Origin: Microglena sp. YARC
Taxonomy: Eukaryota; Chlorophyta; Chlorophyceae; Chlamydomonadales; Chlamydomonadaceae
Direction: 5' to 3'
DNA: 64,000 bases
NCBI GenBank assembly: GCA_022414725.1
Contig: CM039464.1
Location: forward strand, 29,913,358-29,977,357
The notes beneath the pieces were generated by a model. It was given only the letters and a program-made list of their open reading frames with translations. It ran no database searches and had not been told where the DNA came from. Made by a program: the position numbers and the translations under genes. Each line of letters begins with the position of its first letter. Position 1 is the first letter of the stretch. Shown here piece by piece: positions 54,288 to 64,000 of this stretch.

Positions 54288-56413
54288 TCATCGATCCCAA
54301 ATGCTGTGATTCACTTGGCAACATGCTGGCAGGGCTGCGATGTTCAAGTACGGATAACACAGATCCAGGGTGTGCAGATTGCCACACGCTGACAAGGCTG
54401 AGATGTCCATGATGAACTCACAATGAGACAAATTCAGGGTATGCAGATTGCCACACCCTGACAAGGCTGTGATGTCGTCCAGTAGCTGACACGAAGACAG
54501 ATCCAGGGTATGCAGATAGGACCATGCTGACAAGGCTGAGATGTCCATGATCATACAATAAGACAAATCTAGGGTATGCAGAGAGGAACATGCTGACAAG
54601 GCTGAGATGTCCATGATTATCTGACAATGAGACAAATCCAGTGTATGCAGATTGCCACACCCGGACAAGGCTGTGATGTCCTCCAGTAGCTGACACGCAG
54701 ACAGATCTAGGGTATGCAGATTGCTACACCCTGACAAGGCCGTGATGACATGCAGGTTATCACAACCAGACAGATGCAGGGTGTGCAGATTGCCACACGC
54801 TGACAAGGCTGAGATGTCCATGATTATCTGACAATTAGACAAATCCAGGGTATGCAGATTGCCACACTCTGACAAGGCTGTGATATCATGCAGTTGCAGA
54901 CAACCAGACATATCCAGGGTATGTAGATAAGCATATGCTGGCAAGGCTGTGATGCCCTCAAGCTGCTCACAACCAAACAGACCCAAGGTATGAAGGTTGG
55001 AATAGGCCGGCAAGGCTGAAACATCAGTCAAGGAACACCAGTTCTTGAGATGAAGGGAGCGCAGGGCAGGGCAGAACTCGAAGGCAGGCAGACTGGTGTC
55101 CGGGAAGTGATATAGAACAGCCTCCTCAAGCTGAGTCAGCGCTGACAAGGCAGACAAAGCGGCGGACATCGGAAGATCAGTCAGCTCTTCAACGTTTGGA
55201 GAATAATCGGGAGCAGGCATGAGCTGCACATGTAGGCGACGCAAGCTGGGTGGCAAGCCAGCTAGGCCAACACCCCTGGGAGCATTCAAAATGCGAACCC
55301 TCTCAAGCATCGTGCACCGGTGGAGCATAGTCATGCCTGGTTGATCATTCCCCTGTAACATGAAGGGGGTATGGCTTGCTGAGTGGCTGATAATGGATTG
55401 GGCATTCTAGCTGTAAGCTATCCCAAACTGGGGAACAGTGAAATTGTTACCAGGACTGATCAACCCATGATCATTTGTGGATGATGATGAAGCTGAAGCT
55501 GCTGCTGCTGCTGATGATGATGATGCAGCGACGACGATGATGATGATGATGATGGTGATGATGACATTTTTTTCTGGGGCCCAACTGGACCCTAAATGTT
55601 ACCGCGGCCTGATAGAGTCATAGGGGAACTTCACGAAACTGTATTATTTATTATTTCTGTTCCAAACTGGGTATGTGCATGTGTCATGATTTGGTTGATA
55701 TTGGCAAGTCCCTTGGTCACTTGCCGTTTGACCTATCTGGCTACCCCTACAGTGCCACTGATCGCCATCGGGGCAAGATATCGCCATTGGGGCAAGACAT
55801 CGCCATCGGGGCAAGGCATCACCATCAGGGCTGGAGAAAGCCATCTGGGCGGGACATCGACATCAGGGCAGGACCACAGCTCATGTATGTGACAAATCAA
55901 CGCCTGCATCATCCTCATACCTTCTATGCACCCTACCTACATACCATAGTTCTTTTAACGCTACCTTTTATTCTGAACAGTTTTGGTCGTGAGCGACATT
56001 GAATGCCACACATGGCCCTCAATACTCAAATGGTCCTTCAACACTGGCTGCCGCTCACTGTACTTGCAAAGGAAGGGAGTACGCTATGCAGACTTTGAAG
56101 TAGACTATATAATCAATGATCTGTAACTCACTCTGTTGGTGCGGCTGTGGCCATCCCATGATGCACATCGGGCCGCAGCTTCGACTTCTTGACAGGCTCG
56201 TTTGCAAACCAGCCTCAACGTGCCTCGTGTCTCCGAATCGAAGCAAGGCAGCAAAGCTTCGTGATCCAGACAGATCCAGATCGCATCGTCGGTAAATTGG
56301 CTTTGGACAACGACATCTTCTTGACCTGCTTGGCTATTGCACGCCATGTTGCTGAGCTGATCTGCGCAGTCTGGCCAAGTCTCCAGTATGGAACGTAGAA
56401 AGACTGCGCGCAA
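54288..56413 (-). CDS. F-box-like / leucine-rich repeat protein (two exons)
   Basis: Exon 1 is 56413-56132 (94 codons, donor GTGAGT). Exon 2 is 55352-54288 (acceptor TGTTACAG, stop at the end). The 779-bp intron joins in phase 0 and gives 448 residues. Residues about 43-82 (WICLDHEALLPCFDSETRGT and then LRLVCKRACQEVEAAAR) have the spacing of a degenerate F-box. From about residue 175 there are ten regular 22-23-residue repeats of the form ALSxCGNLHTLDLSxCQxxx, preceded by several irregular ones. Cys at fixed positions recalls the cysteine-containing LRRs of F-box proteins. In that family the F-box binds SKP1 and the LRR picks substrates for ubiquitination; this is inference here. The 69-bp coding repeats are near-identical, suggesting recent expansion. 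Unlike its neighbours, its intron holds no exon-edge array. Confidence 0.82.
55480..55560 (+). repeat. GAT/GCT trinucleotide tract
   Basis: GATGATGATG with GCTGCTGCTG, inside the intron of the LRR gene. Confidence 0.9.
55755..55875 (+). repeat. 16-17-bp array (GCCATCGGGGCAAGACAT)
   Basis: Six units in the LRR gene intron. It follows a weak family B match (ATTGGCAAGTCCCTTGG to GGCTACCCCTACAGTGCC) at about 55700-55752. Confidence 0.85.
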
Positions 56414-56696
56414 CTTAAGGACAGGGTGGGGCCGCAGGCAGGCTGGGGGTTGGGGTTGGGGATGGGGATGGGATCGGGGGGTGGCGGGCCTGGGGTGGCG
56501 GGTGGGGTGGGGGGTGTAGGGTACTAGGGTTTCCTATCGCGTACCCTATGCTCTCAGCAAGGCTAAATCGCCGCAGTCTTCTCGGCCCCCAAACTCAAGT
56601 ACAGGGGGGGCGGGGGCGGGTCAGCCCTCATTTGTTTTTTGCTGACTTTTTACTCAGGTATCCAAATGAAATTCTGAGACCACCCATGAGTACCCC

Positions 56697-56727
<31 letters not shown>

Positions 56728-57176
56728 ACACCCCACACCCCACACCCCACCCCACACGCACACACACAGCCCAGACCAAGACTAAGGAGTATATGGGGAA
56801 GTTTGTCAAGCAGTTGAAGCAAAACAGACTTACCTTAAGGGGCAGTGACCAGACAGACCACAAGGGGCAGTGTAGCTGAATTGTTGCTGAATCATGATAT
56901 AAAAACAGACCATGTGTACCGGTTTGTTTTTAATTGCGTATTGGATTATTATACGCTGAGGCAGGCTGAGGATAGAAAAACAATTTTTTGACCAAGGAAC
57001 ATTGAACCAGAATTGGTGGATAAAAACTCCAGTATGAAGCTGGTCATGAATCCTGATTCATTTGAAGGATGGAAATAATTAATTCAATTTATAAAAAAAT
57101 GCGATAATAATCGCACAATTAAATTATCATCCCAGCTGAGATGATGATTTAATAATATTGTAGAATTAAATTGTCA
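56414..57176. other. Spacer upstream of the LRR gene, no gene
   Basis: GGGGTTGGGGATGGGG tract (56440-56520), poly-C and CACACA (56694-56768), then AT-rich unique sequence with an imperfect hairpin (AATTAAATTATCATC / GATGATGATTTAAT) near 57117-57155. Nothing coding was recognised. Any promoter of the LRR gene should lie in the first part, but no element was identified. Confidence 0.5.
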
Positions 57177-57325
57177 CTGTAGCACGAACTCAGGGCCCCC
57201 GTCGGTTAAACGATTGTTTGGGGCTCAGTTCATTAGTGCTTTTTCTTTTTAAGACCTTCCTATACGGTTGGGCTATTCCCTTTAGACTATTTGGCGTACC
57301 CCTGGACTGTACCATACATATATAC
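57177..57325 (+). mobile_element. Dispersed repeat family B, full-length copy
   Basis: Starts GCACGAACTCAGGGCCCCCG, continues CAGTTCATTAGTGCTTTTTC and CCTATACGGTTGGGC, and ends CGTACCCCTGGACTGTACCA with a CATACATATATACATACA tail. About 145 bp and non-coding. The microsatellite tail suggests a retroposon. Confidence 0.75.
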
Positions 57326-58185
57326 ATACATTGGAGCTCGCATTGGAGTGTCTGTGCTGGGTCTGAATTGTATGTATTTTTCTGGCCACCTCCAGCGACG
57401 GCAAAGGGTGACTTAGGTACTTGGAGAACCTGGGGGTGGGCTGTGTGGGGGGGGGGCGGCAGCCCCCCTCACGTTTTGGCATGTCTCTAGACTGTCCAGC
57501 AGGGGACAGGGAAATTGGATTGTTACTGGTCATGGTTGGCCAGCAAACTCTGGACTGCTCACCATCTTCCAATTCCTAGTCTCCCCGGGCGATTCACACA
57601 GAAACCGGGTGGGAGAGCTTATTAAGGGGATCAGACCGTTTAAAGACTTGCACAACACATGCATAACTGAGCCAGATAACTAGGATGGAACTGGACTGGT
57701 TTTCAGGTTCAGGATTCAGGTTCAGGATTCAGGTTCAGGATTCAGGTTCAAGTCTTCAGGATTCAGGTCTTCAGGATTCAGGATTCAGGATTCAGGTCCA
57801 GGATTTGCAAGTTAATTTGGTACCGTATTGCATACCACATTTACTTGCAAACAATGCAATACCATATTTACTCGCAGATAGCAAGTATTCTTCAGGCTGC
57901 TACCGTAATAGGCTATTTAATAACATTGTCCGGACACCTCTATAAATTTCCTCATTAAGCTGGTTTGTGTTGGGACTAGGGACTAGGGAGACCACCTCCT
58001 GGGGTGAAAATTCTTTCACAACTAAAAAAACTACCTACCTTAACGTGTACTGCACTGTATTGCAATGTGTCCTTGGACACATTGTTGGCAGACGGCCTTA
58101 TCCGCCAGCGCTCTCTTTTGGGGCATAATCCTACTTGGCGGGACCCCTACCGTCAAATTTTCCGCCACTGTGAACCGCCACTTCC
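57326..58185. other. Spacer with a TTCAGGA minisatellite
   Basis: CAGGTTCAGGATT repeats (12-13 bp) at about 57703-57805. Otherwise unique sequence without a recognisable gene. A GGGACTAGGGACTAGGGAG duplication lies near 57970. Confidence 0.55.
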
Positions 58186-58187
58186 GC

Positions 58188-58690
58188 CGGTGTGAAGTCC
58201 CAAGCCAGGTCCAGAACAGCTTCGTGCAAGCACACTTGGCAGCGACAGGGTAAGTTAATTTCGGCACCCCCTGAATGTATGCTACAGTCCAGGGGTAGCC
58301 AAGTAGGCTACATGGATTACAAGTGTACATTAACTAGGGTGTGAAGTCCCAAGCCAGGTCCTGAACAGCTTCGTGCTAGCACACTAGGGTGGTGAAAGCT
58401 TTGATAGCATGTAGATAGATAGTGTTACAAGCCGCCAGGCGGGTAATATACTGAGTAGCAAGCGTACCGGCCAGGGTTTCCATCCATGGGGAAACCCAAC
58501 CGGGCAGTATATGATATGGCTCACTCATATTATATGTTTATGTTCACTAGGGTGTAAAGTCCCAAGCCAGGTCAAGAATAGCGTCATGCAAGCAAACTTG
58601 TCAGCGACAGGATACATAAGTTAAATTCGGCGCCCCCTAATATTTGCTACAGTCCAGGGGTAGCCAAGTAGGCTACATGGATTATATCTT
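58188..58690 (-). repeat. Copies of the gene 3 last-exon end
   Basis: GTGAAGTCCCAAGCCAGGTC, CAGAACAGCTTCGTGCAAGC and ACACTTGGC recur at about 58188-58250, 58338-58390 and 58552-58612. They duplicate the 3' end of the gene 3 last exon (about 58704-58760). Two units also carry an inverted family B fragment (CAGTCCAGGGGTAGCCAAGT at about 58288 and 58651), so the duplicated block reaches beyond the stop codon. Confidence 0.85.
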
Positions 58691-58698
58691 TATATTCA

Positions 58699-60923
58699 CT
58701 AGGATGTAAAGTCCCACGCCAGATCCAGAACAGCTTCGTGCAAGCACACTTGGCTGGCGAACGCGATGCGAACGGAGCTCCCCTCCACATGTATTGCCAG
58801 GGCATTGGACTGCTTGATAAGCTCCCGGCAAGCACGCTCTACGTGCTCCAAGGGGAGGGTGGGGTCCTTTAACAAACGTCTCAAGCGTAGCTGGCGCCTG
58901 GCCTGATCTACCAAAGTTTGAACACGCGATGCATCTGCCTTCTTGGCCTGCAATATGAGGTGAGGGTGAGGTGAGGGTGAGGGATCTACCAAAGTTTGCA
59001 CACGCGATGCAACTGCCCTCTTGGCCTGCAATATGAGGGCGAGGGTGGGGGTGAGGGATCTACCAAAGTCTGCACGCGCGATGCAACTGCCCTCATGGCC
59101 TGCAATATGAGGGTGAGGGTGAGGGTGTGGGTGACGGTGAGGGTGAGGGATCTAACAAAGTCTGCACGCGCGATGCGACTGCACTCATGGCCTGCAATAT
59201 GAGGGTGAGGGTGAGGGTGGTGGATCTACCAAAGTCTGCACACGCGATGCATCTGCCCTCTTGGCCTGCAATATGAGGGTGAGGGTGAGGGTGAGGGTGA
59301 TGGATCTACCAAATTCAGCACACGCGATGCAAATGCCCTCTTGGCCTGCAATATGAGGGTGATGGCGAGGGTGAGGGTGAGGGATCTACAAAATTCAGCA
59401 CACGCGATGCAAATGCCTTCTTGGCCTGCAATATGAGGGTGAGGGTGAGGGTGAAGGTGAGGATTCTACCAAAGTCTTCACACGCGATGCAAATGCCCTC
59501 TTGGCCTGCAATACATGACGAGTTAAAAGCAGCGGGGGGGGGGGGGGGGGGGGGGGGGGATCAAAGTAGCATTAAGCAGATAACATAGCTTATAATAGCC
59601 AAAATATATTAAGCTAATATCGGTCTGATACCCTGTTGATTAGAGTGGTAATGAGATGAGACGACAGTTCCATGAATCCAATAGCTACAAAAAACGTAAA
59701 AACTTTAAAGACTGCGACGTCTATAAAGCAGCAAAAATATTGGTTGGAGACCCCATCGGTTTGAGTTGTAATGAGATGATAAGATAATATAGGTTTTCAT
59801 GCAATATATGACGAGTTCAAGTAAATAATATAATGTTAGTGAGTACAATATTAATAGTTTAAGATCACTGGAACTAAACTGCTCTCTTGACCTGCAATAC
59901 ATGACGATGGAGCTTTGTTATATCTGGCCAACGCATGTTAAGACAGATCAAAGAAAAAGCATACCAACATACCCCAGCCACTGCTTCTGCTTCTGCACTC
60001 AGCTGGTCAACACATGTTAAGACAAAGGCGGGCGGAACGTAGTCCCAAGTTCTTGTATTCACCCTTGTCCCTTCAACAGTCTATCATCTATTGACAGGCT
60101 CTGGGCCCATCAAACGCTCACCCCTGCGCTAAGACACACTCACTATGCCGCTGCCCCCGTATGTTAAGACAGATAAAAGAAAAAGCATACAAACGTACCT
60201 CGGCAACAACATGTGCTCCTGCACTCAGCTGGTCAACGCATGTTAAGACAGATAAAAGAAAAAGCATGCAAACGTACCTCAGCTACAGCATGTGCTCCTG
60301 CACTCAGCTGGTCAACGCATGTTAAGACAGATAAAAGAAAAAGCATGCAAACGTACCTCAGCAACAGCATGTGCTCCTGCACTCAGCTGGTCATCGCATG
60401 TTAAGACAGATGAAAGAAAAAGCATACAAACTTAACTCTTTAGGGTTCAGTTCATCAGTGCTTTTTCTTTTTAAGCCCTTCCTACTACGGTTGGGCAAGT
60501 CCCTCTATCCTATTTGGCCTGCCCCTGGACTGTAACATAACATACAAATGTTACTCAGCCACTGCTTGTGCTTCTGCGCTCAGCCGGTCAACGCATGTTA
60601 ATACAGATAAAATAAAAAGCACACAAACGTACCTCAGCCACATCATGTGCTTCTGCACTCAGCTGGTCAACGCACATTTGGACAGAAAAAAAAAAAAGCA
60701 TACAAACTTACCTCAGCTGGTCAACGCTCGTTAAGACAGATTAAAGACAAAGCATACAACGTACCTGAGCAACAGCATGTGCTTCTGCACTCAGCTGGTC
60801 GACGCATGTTAAGACAGAGGCGGGCGGAACGTCATCCAAAACAAGCAGCACCCCAGATTCACGATCAACTGTGTATCCATCTGCGTCCATCTTTAGCTTC
60901 ATGCGATGGTGCGCAGGGTGGAC
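58699..60923 (-). CDS. Gene 3: unrecognised protein, last two exons
   Basis: Minus-strand exons are 60923-60765 (53 codons, acceptor ATTCTTCAG, donor GTACGT) and 58947-58699 (82 codons plus TAG, acceptor ATATTGCAG), joined in phase 0. They read VHPAHHRMKLKMDADGYTVD, RESGVLLVLDDVPPASVLTC, then VDQLSAEAHAVAQ, and in the last exon AKKADASRVQTLVDQARRQL through VERACRELIKQSNALAIHVE to LDLAWDFTS. The Arg/Leu-rich middle is probably helical. There is no membrane segment. The N-terminal exons must lie to the right of the exon-edge array, probably beyond the window. The reading frame and splice phases make a real gene likely; the family was not recognised, so no function is offered. Confidence 0.75.
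58960..59530 (-). repeat. Array of acceptor edges of the gene 3 last exon
   Basis: Seven units of 65-80 bp. On the minus strand they have a CTCACC tract, then ATATTGCAG, GCCAAGAGGGCAGATGCATC, GCGTGTGCAGACTTTGGTAG and ATCC. They reproduce the acceptor and the first ~43 bp of the exon (AKRADASRVQTLVD). A poly-G run follows at 59534-59559. Confidence 0.9.
59565..59895. other. AT-rich intron segment
   Basis: Unique AT-rich DNA inside the gene 3 intron, with a loosely repeated GAGTTGTAATGAGATGA motif near 59645 and 59763. No gene. Confidence 0.5.
59900..60745 (-). repeat. Array of donor ends of the gene 3 penultimate exon
   Basis: About seven units of 75-80 bp. On the minus strand they have TTAACATGCGTTGACCAGCT, GAGTGCAGGAGCACATGCTG and TTGCTGAG followed by GTACGTTTGC, duplicating the last ~50 bp of exon 60923-60765 and its donor. 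Copies lie near 59965, 60199, 60282, 60358, 60557, 60635 and 60712. A family B element has inserted at about 60437-60545. Confidence 0.9.
60437..60545 (+). mobile_element. Dispersed repeat family B copy
   Basis: GGTTCAGTTCATCAGTGCTT, GGTTGGGCAAGTCCCTCTAT and CTGCCCCTGGACTGTAACAT. It lies between units of the gene 3 donor-end array. Confidence 0.75.
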
Positions 60924-62454
60924 CTGAAGAATACACATCGCGGTGGTGGTGGTGGTGTGGTGGTGTGGTGGTGGGTGGGTAGGTGGGTGAGTATCCATCT
61001 GCGTCCATCTTTAGCTTCATGTGAGGGTGCGCAGTGTGTACCTGAAGGATACATCGGTGTGTGTGTGTGGTGGTGTGGTAGTGGTGGTGCGGTGTGGTGG
61101 GGTGGGAAGTTGGTAGTGGTAGGTGGGGTGGGTGATGTGGGGCGGGGCATGTCAGGCAGAGGCAGGCGGAATATCGTCCAAAACAAGCAGCACCCCAGAT
61201 TCACGATCAAATGTGCATCCATCAGCGTCCATCTTTAGCTTCAAGCGATGGTGGGCAGGGTGGACCTGAAGGATACACATCGGGTGGTGTGGTGGTGGGT
61301 GTGGTGTGTGGTGGTGGTGGTGGTGTGGTGGTGTGGTGGTGTGGTGGCGTGGCGTGGGTGGTGGTGGTGTGGTGGTGTGGTGGTGTGGTGGTGGGTGGTG
61401 TGGTGGTGTGGTGGTGTGGTGGTGTGGTGGTGGTGTGGTGGTGGTGGTGGTGTGGTGGATGGTGTGGTGGTGGGGTGGTGGTGGGTGGTGGGCGGTGGGT
61501 GTGTGGGAATGTGGTGGTGGTTGGTGTGGGTGGTGGTGTGGTGGTGCGTGGTGTGCGTGGTGGTGGTGTGGTGTGGTGGTGTGTGGGGTGTGGGTGTGGT
61601 GGTGGTTGGTGTGTGGTGTGTGGTGTGGTGTGGTGGTGGTGTGGTGGTGTGTGTGTGGTGGGTGGTGGGTGGAACGGTTGGTGGCGGTGTGGTGTGTGGG
61701 TGTGGTGTGGTGGTGTGTTGGTGTCGTGGTGGTGGTGGTGGTGTGGTGGTGTGGTGGTGGGTGTGGTGGCGTGTGGATGGTGGTGGTGTGGTGTGGTCCG
61801 GTGGGTGTGGTGGTGTGGTGGCGGTGTGGTGTGGGTGGTGGTGGTGGTGGTGGAGGTGTTGGTGGGTGTGTGGTGGTTGTGGTGGGCGCATGTGGCGGTG
61901 GGTGTGGGGATGTGTGGTGGTGGTGTGGTGGTGTGGTGGTGCGGTGAGTATCCATGTGCACCCATCTTTAGCTTCATACAATGGTGGCCCCCAAAGGGTG
62001 AACCTGCAAGGATATGCATCGAGGTTGGGTTGGATTTGGTTGGGTGGGTGGGTGGGGGGTGAGTATCCATCTGCGTCATCTTTAGCTTTTCATGCAATTG
62101 TGAGCAAGGTGAACCTGAAGAAACGCATCGGGGTGGGGTGGAGTGTATGGGTGAGGGGTGGGGGGGTGAGTATTCATGTGCACCCATCTTTAGCTTTATG
62201 CGATGGTGCCCAGGGTGAACCTGCAGGCCTAACGCCACAGGGGTTGGGTTGGGTTGGGTTGAGTTGGGTGGGGTGAGTATCCCCATTTCTGCACCCATCT
62301 TTAGCTTCATGCGATGGGGAGCAAGGTGAACATGCAGGAAACGCATCGGGGTGGAGTGGTATGGGTGGTGGTGGTGTGTTGGGGGGTTGAGTATTCATGT
62401 GCACCCATCTTAAACGCTTCATGCGATGGTGAGCAGGTGACCTGAAGGATACGC

Positions 62455-63199
62455 TAGGGGTGTCCAAAAGTAATCAATCAAGCGTCCATAAGTAACTAAG
62501 CAACTATTATATGGCTTTGGGATGCTCCCATATCCTTGTCACTTAGACCCTAGGGTCCAAGCTTCCGGGTCTGGATAGGGGAACCCTATATCTAGGTTGG
62601 GTGGTTGGGTGGTAGCATAAATGTGAGTGGGCTTTTTTTTGTGAACTGGGGTGCTGCTAGTTTTTAGGGTTTACAACTTTTTAAATCTGGGGGAAAATAC
62701 AGGGATTCGTTTTTAATTCTCTTGACACTGTCTTTTCATGTTAGGTGGGGCTAGCTTGTTCACCCGTGTCTTGCTCAGTTGTGCCTTACCACTTACTGGT
62801 TGGTGATGCCATTTTTTGTGACTAGTCACAAAGTGTGTGTGTGTGTGAGGGGGTGGGTGATGTAAAATCTGCAGGGCCAAACTCTTCAAACTAATGAACC
62901 TTGGACCACAAAGGCCTTCCGTAGCAATACAGTTTTGAACTGAAGGGGTGGGTAAAATGTGTGTTGCAGAAATATAACAAAATAATCTCGGGGTACCAAC
63001 TTTTGTACCACATGGAAAAGTCATAAAAGTCTGAGGGCCCCCCTAGCAAAAGGCTGGCATACATGTGCTACAAACCAGAGCACTACAAACCCTACAAAGG
63101 AGCCATAGAGAAGTATAATAGGGAAATCTGATTAATTAATCAAGATGTTGGGGGTGTGAGAGATAGCAATATATGTATTATTACTCTTGGACACCCCTA
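62455..63199. mobile_element. 745-bp DNA transposon with 20-bp inverted ends
   Basis: It interrupts the gene 3 acceptor array. The left end TAGGGGTGTCCAAAAGTAAT and the right end ATTACTCTTGGACACCCCTA are inverted repeats with one mismatch in 20. The 4-bp sequence ACGC lies on both sides (62451-62454 and 63200-63203). In uninterrupted units the site reads GGATACGCATTGGGG, so a 4-bp target duplication is directly supported. No transposase frame is visible, so it is non-autonomous. TAGGGGTG ends recall hAT elements, but a 4-bp duplication does not fit hAT; the superfamily is left open. Confidence 0.85.
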
Positions 63200-63604
63200 A
63201 CGCATTGGGGTGGTGGTGGTGGTGTGGGGGGGTTGAGTATTCATGTGCACCCATCTTTAGCTTCATGCGATGGTGTGCAAGGTGAACATGCAGAAAACGC
63301 ATCGGGGGGGAGTGGTATGGGTGGGGGTGGGGTGGGGGTTGAGTTTTCATGTGCACCCATCTTAAGCTTCAATGCGATGGGAGCAAGGTGAACATGCAGA
63401 AAACGCATCGGGGGGGGAGTGGTATGGGTGGAGGTGGGGTGGGGGTTGAGTTTTCATGTGCACCCATCTTAAGCTTCATGCGATGGTGAGCAGGGTGAAC
63501 CTGAAGGATACGCATTGGGGTGGTGGTGGTGGTGTGGTGGGGTGAGTATCCATGTGCACCCATCTTTAACATCATGCAATGGTGGGCCGGGTGAACCTGC
63601 AGAA

Positions 63605-63690
63605 TATACATACGCATATATAATATAATATAATATAATAGAATATAATATAATATAATATAATATAATATAACATAATATATATACAAT
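63605..63690 (+). repeat. (TAATA)n AT-rich run
   Basis: ATATAATATAATATAATAGA repeat within one spacer of the gene 3 acceptor array. Confidence 0.9.
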
Positions 63691-64000
63691 ATATATGGAT
63701 ACGCATCGGGGTGTGGTGGTGTGGGTGTGGTGGTGGAGGTGGTGGGTTGTGAGAAATCTATTTGCACCCATCATGCAACGATGAGCAGGGTGAACCTGTA
63801 GAATATGCATCGGGTGGTGGTGGTGGTGGTGTTGGTGTGGTGGTGGTGTGGTATTGGTGGTGTGGTGTGGTGAGGTAGGGTGGGAAGTGGGGGTGAGGGG
63901 TGGTGGTGGTGGTGGTGGGGGGGGTGAGTTGAGGTGGGAAGTGAGTTGAGGTGGGAAGTGAGTTGCGGTATGGGGTGGTGTGAGGTGGGTAGTGTGGTGT

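Larger units (their letters stand above)
60930..64000 (-). repeat. Array of acceptor edges of gene 3 exon 60923, with (GGT)n tracts
   Basis: About twelve partial copies of the exon start (minus strand: CTTCAG or CTGCAG, then GTTCACCTTGCTCACCATCG and CATGAAGCTAAAGATGGGTG) lie near 61042, 61264, 62003, 62112, 62222, 62334, 62446, 63291, 63398, 63503, 63595 and 63798. They are separated by GGTGGTGTGGTGG tracts. The 61264 copy is long and keeps the block through the DDIPPAS region. Thr/His/Pro and Val/Trp/Gly frames here are repeat artefacts. Confidence 0.9.

Noticed and set aside
61211..62346. Frames of 200-374 codons rich in His/Thr/Pro or Val/Trp/Gly
   Set aside because: GTGGTGGTGTGG repeat translations; only the short exon-start copies inside are gene-derived.

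Overview
This is a nuclear eukaryotic window: GT-AG introns, Ty1/copia and DNA-transposon debris, a plant-type TTTAGGG telomeric run, a plant-like TMEM230 homologue, and no operons. An alga or other protist, perhaps of the green lineage, fits best, but nothing here fixes the taxon. Most of the 64 kb is simple-sequence and tandem repeat, so most long open frames are by-products of repeats. A 1000-base run of N (15566-16565) marks an assembly gap, and the sequence right of it looks like uncorrected long-read data.

Five genes can be traced by joining exons whose splice phases agree. Gene 1 (+, 5384-13397) is the C-terminal part of an unrecognised charged protein with an acidic tail. Gene 2 (+, terminal part 37267-42584, with probable upstream exon pieces from 26377) is unrecognised. 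A TMEM230-like small membrane protein lies on the minus strand (51654-48245) and is complete at 127 residues in four exons. An F-box-like/leucine-rich-repeat protein lies on the minus strand (56413-54288) and is complete at 448 residues in two exons. Gene 3 (minus, 60923-58699) is an unrecognised C-terminal part. A possible first-exon array beginning MAAAAA sits at 13445-14480.

The unifying and most interesting feature is the structure of the introns. Except in the F-box/LRR gene, the microsatellite-rich introns carry tandem arrays whose unit contains an exon edge with its splice site. Donor-side exon ends are repeated at the 5' side of an intron, and acceptor-side exon starts at the 3' side. 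The clearest case is TMEM230. Its last exon, with acceptor and stop codon, is repeated about ten times, and the donor end of exon 2 is present as six partial copies carrying an in-frame stop.

Mobile DNA includes: a rearranged copia element (32712-36380) with an inverted second 3' end; two short hAT-like elements with CAGGG inverted termini (12226-12424 with an 8-bp target duplication; 52474-52681); a 745-bp element with 20-bp inverted termini and a 4-bp target duplication (62455-63199); and at least four dispersed repeat families (called A-D here), several with microsatellite tails.
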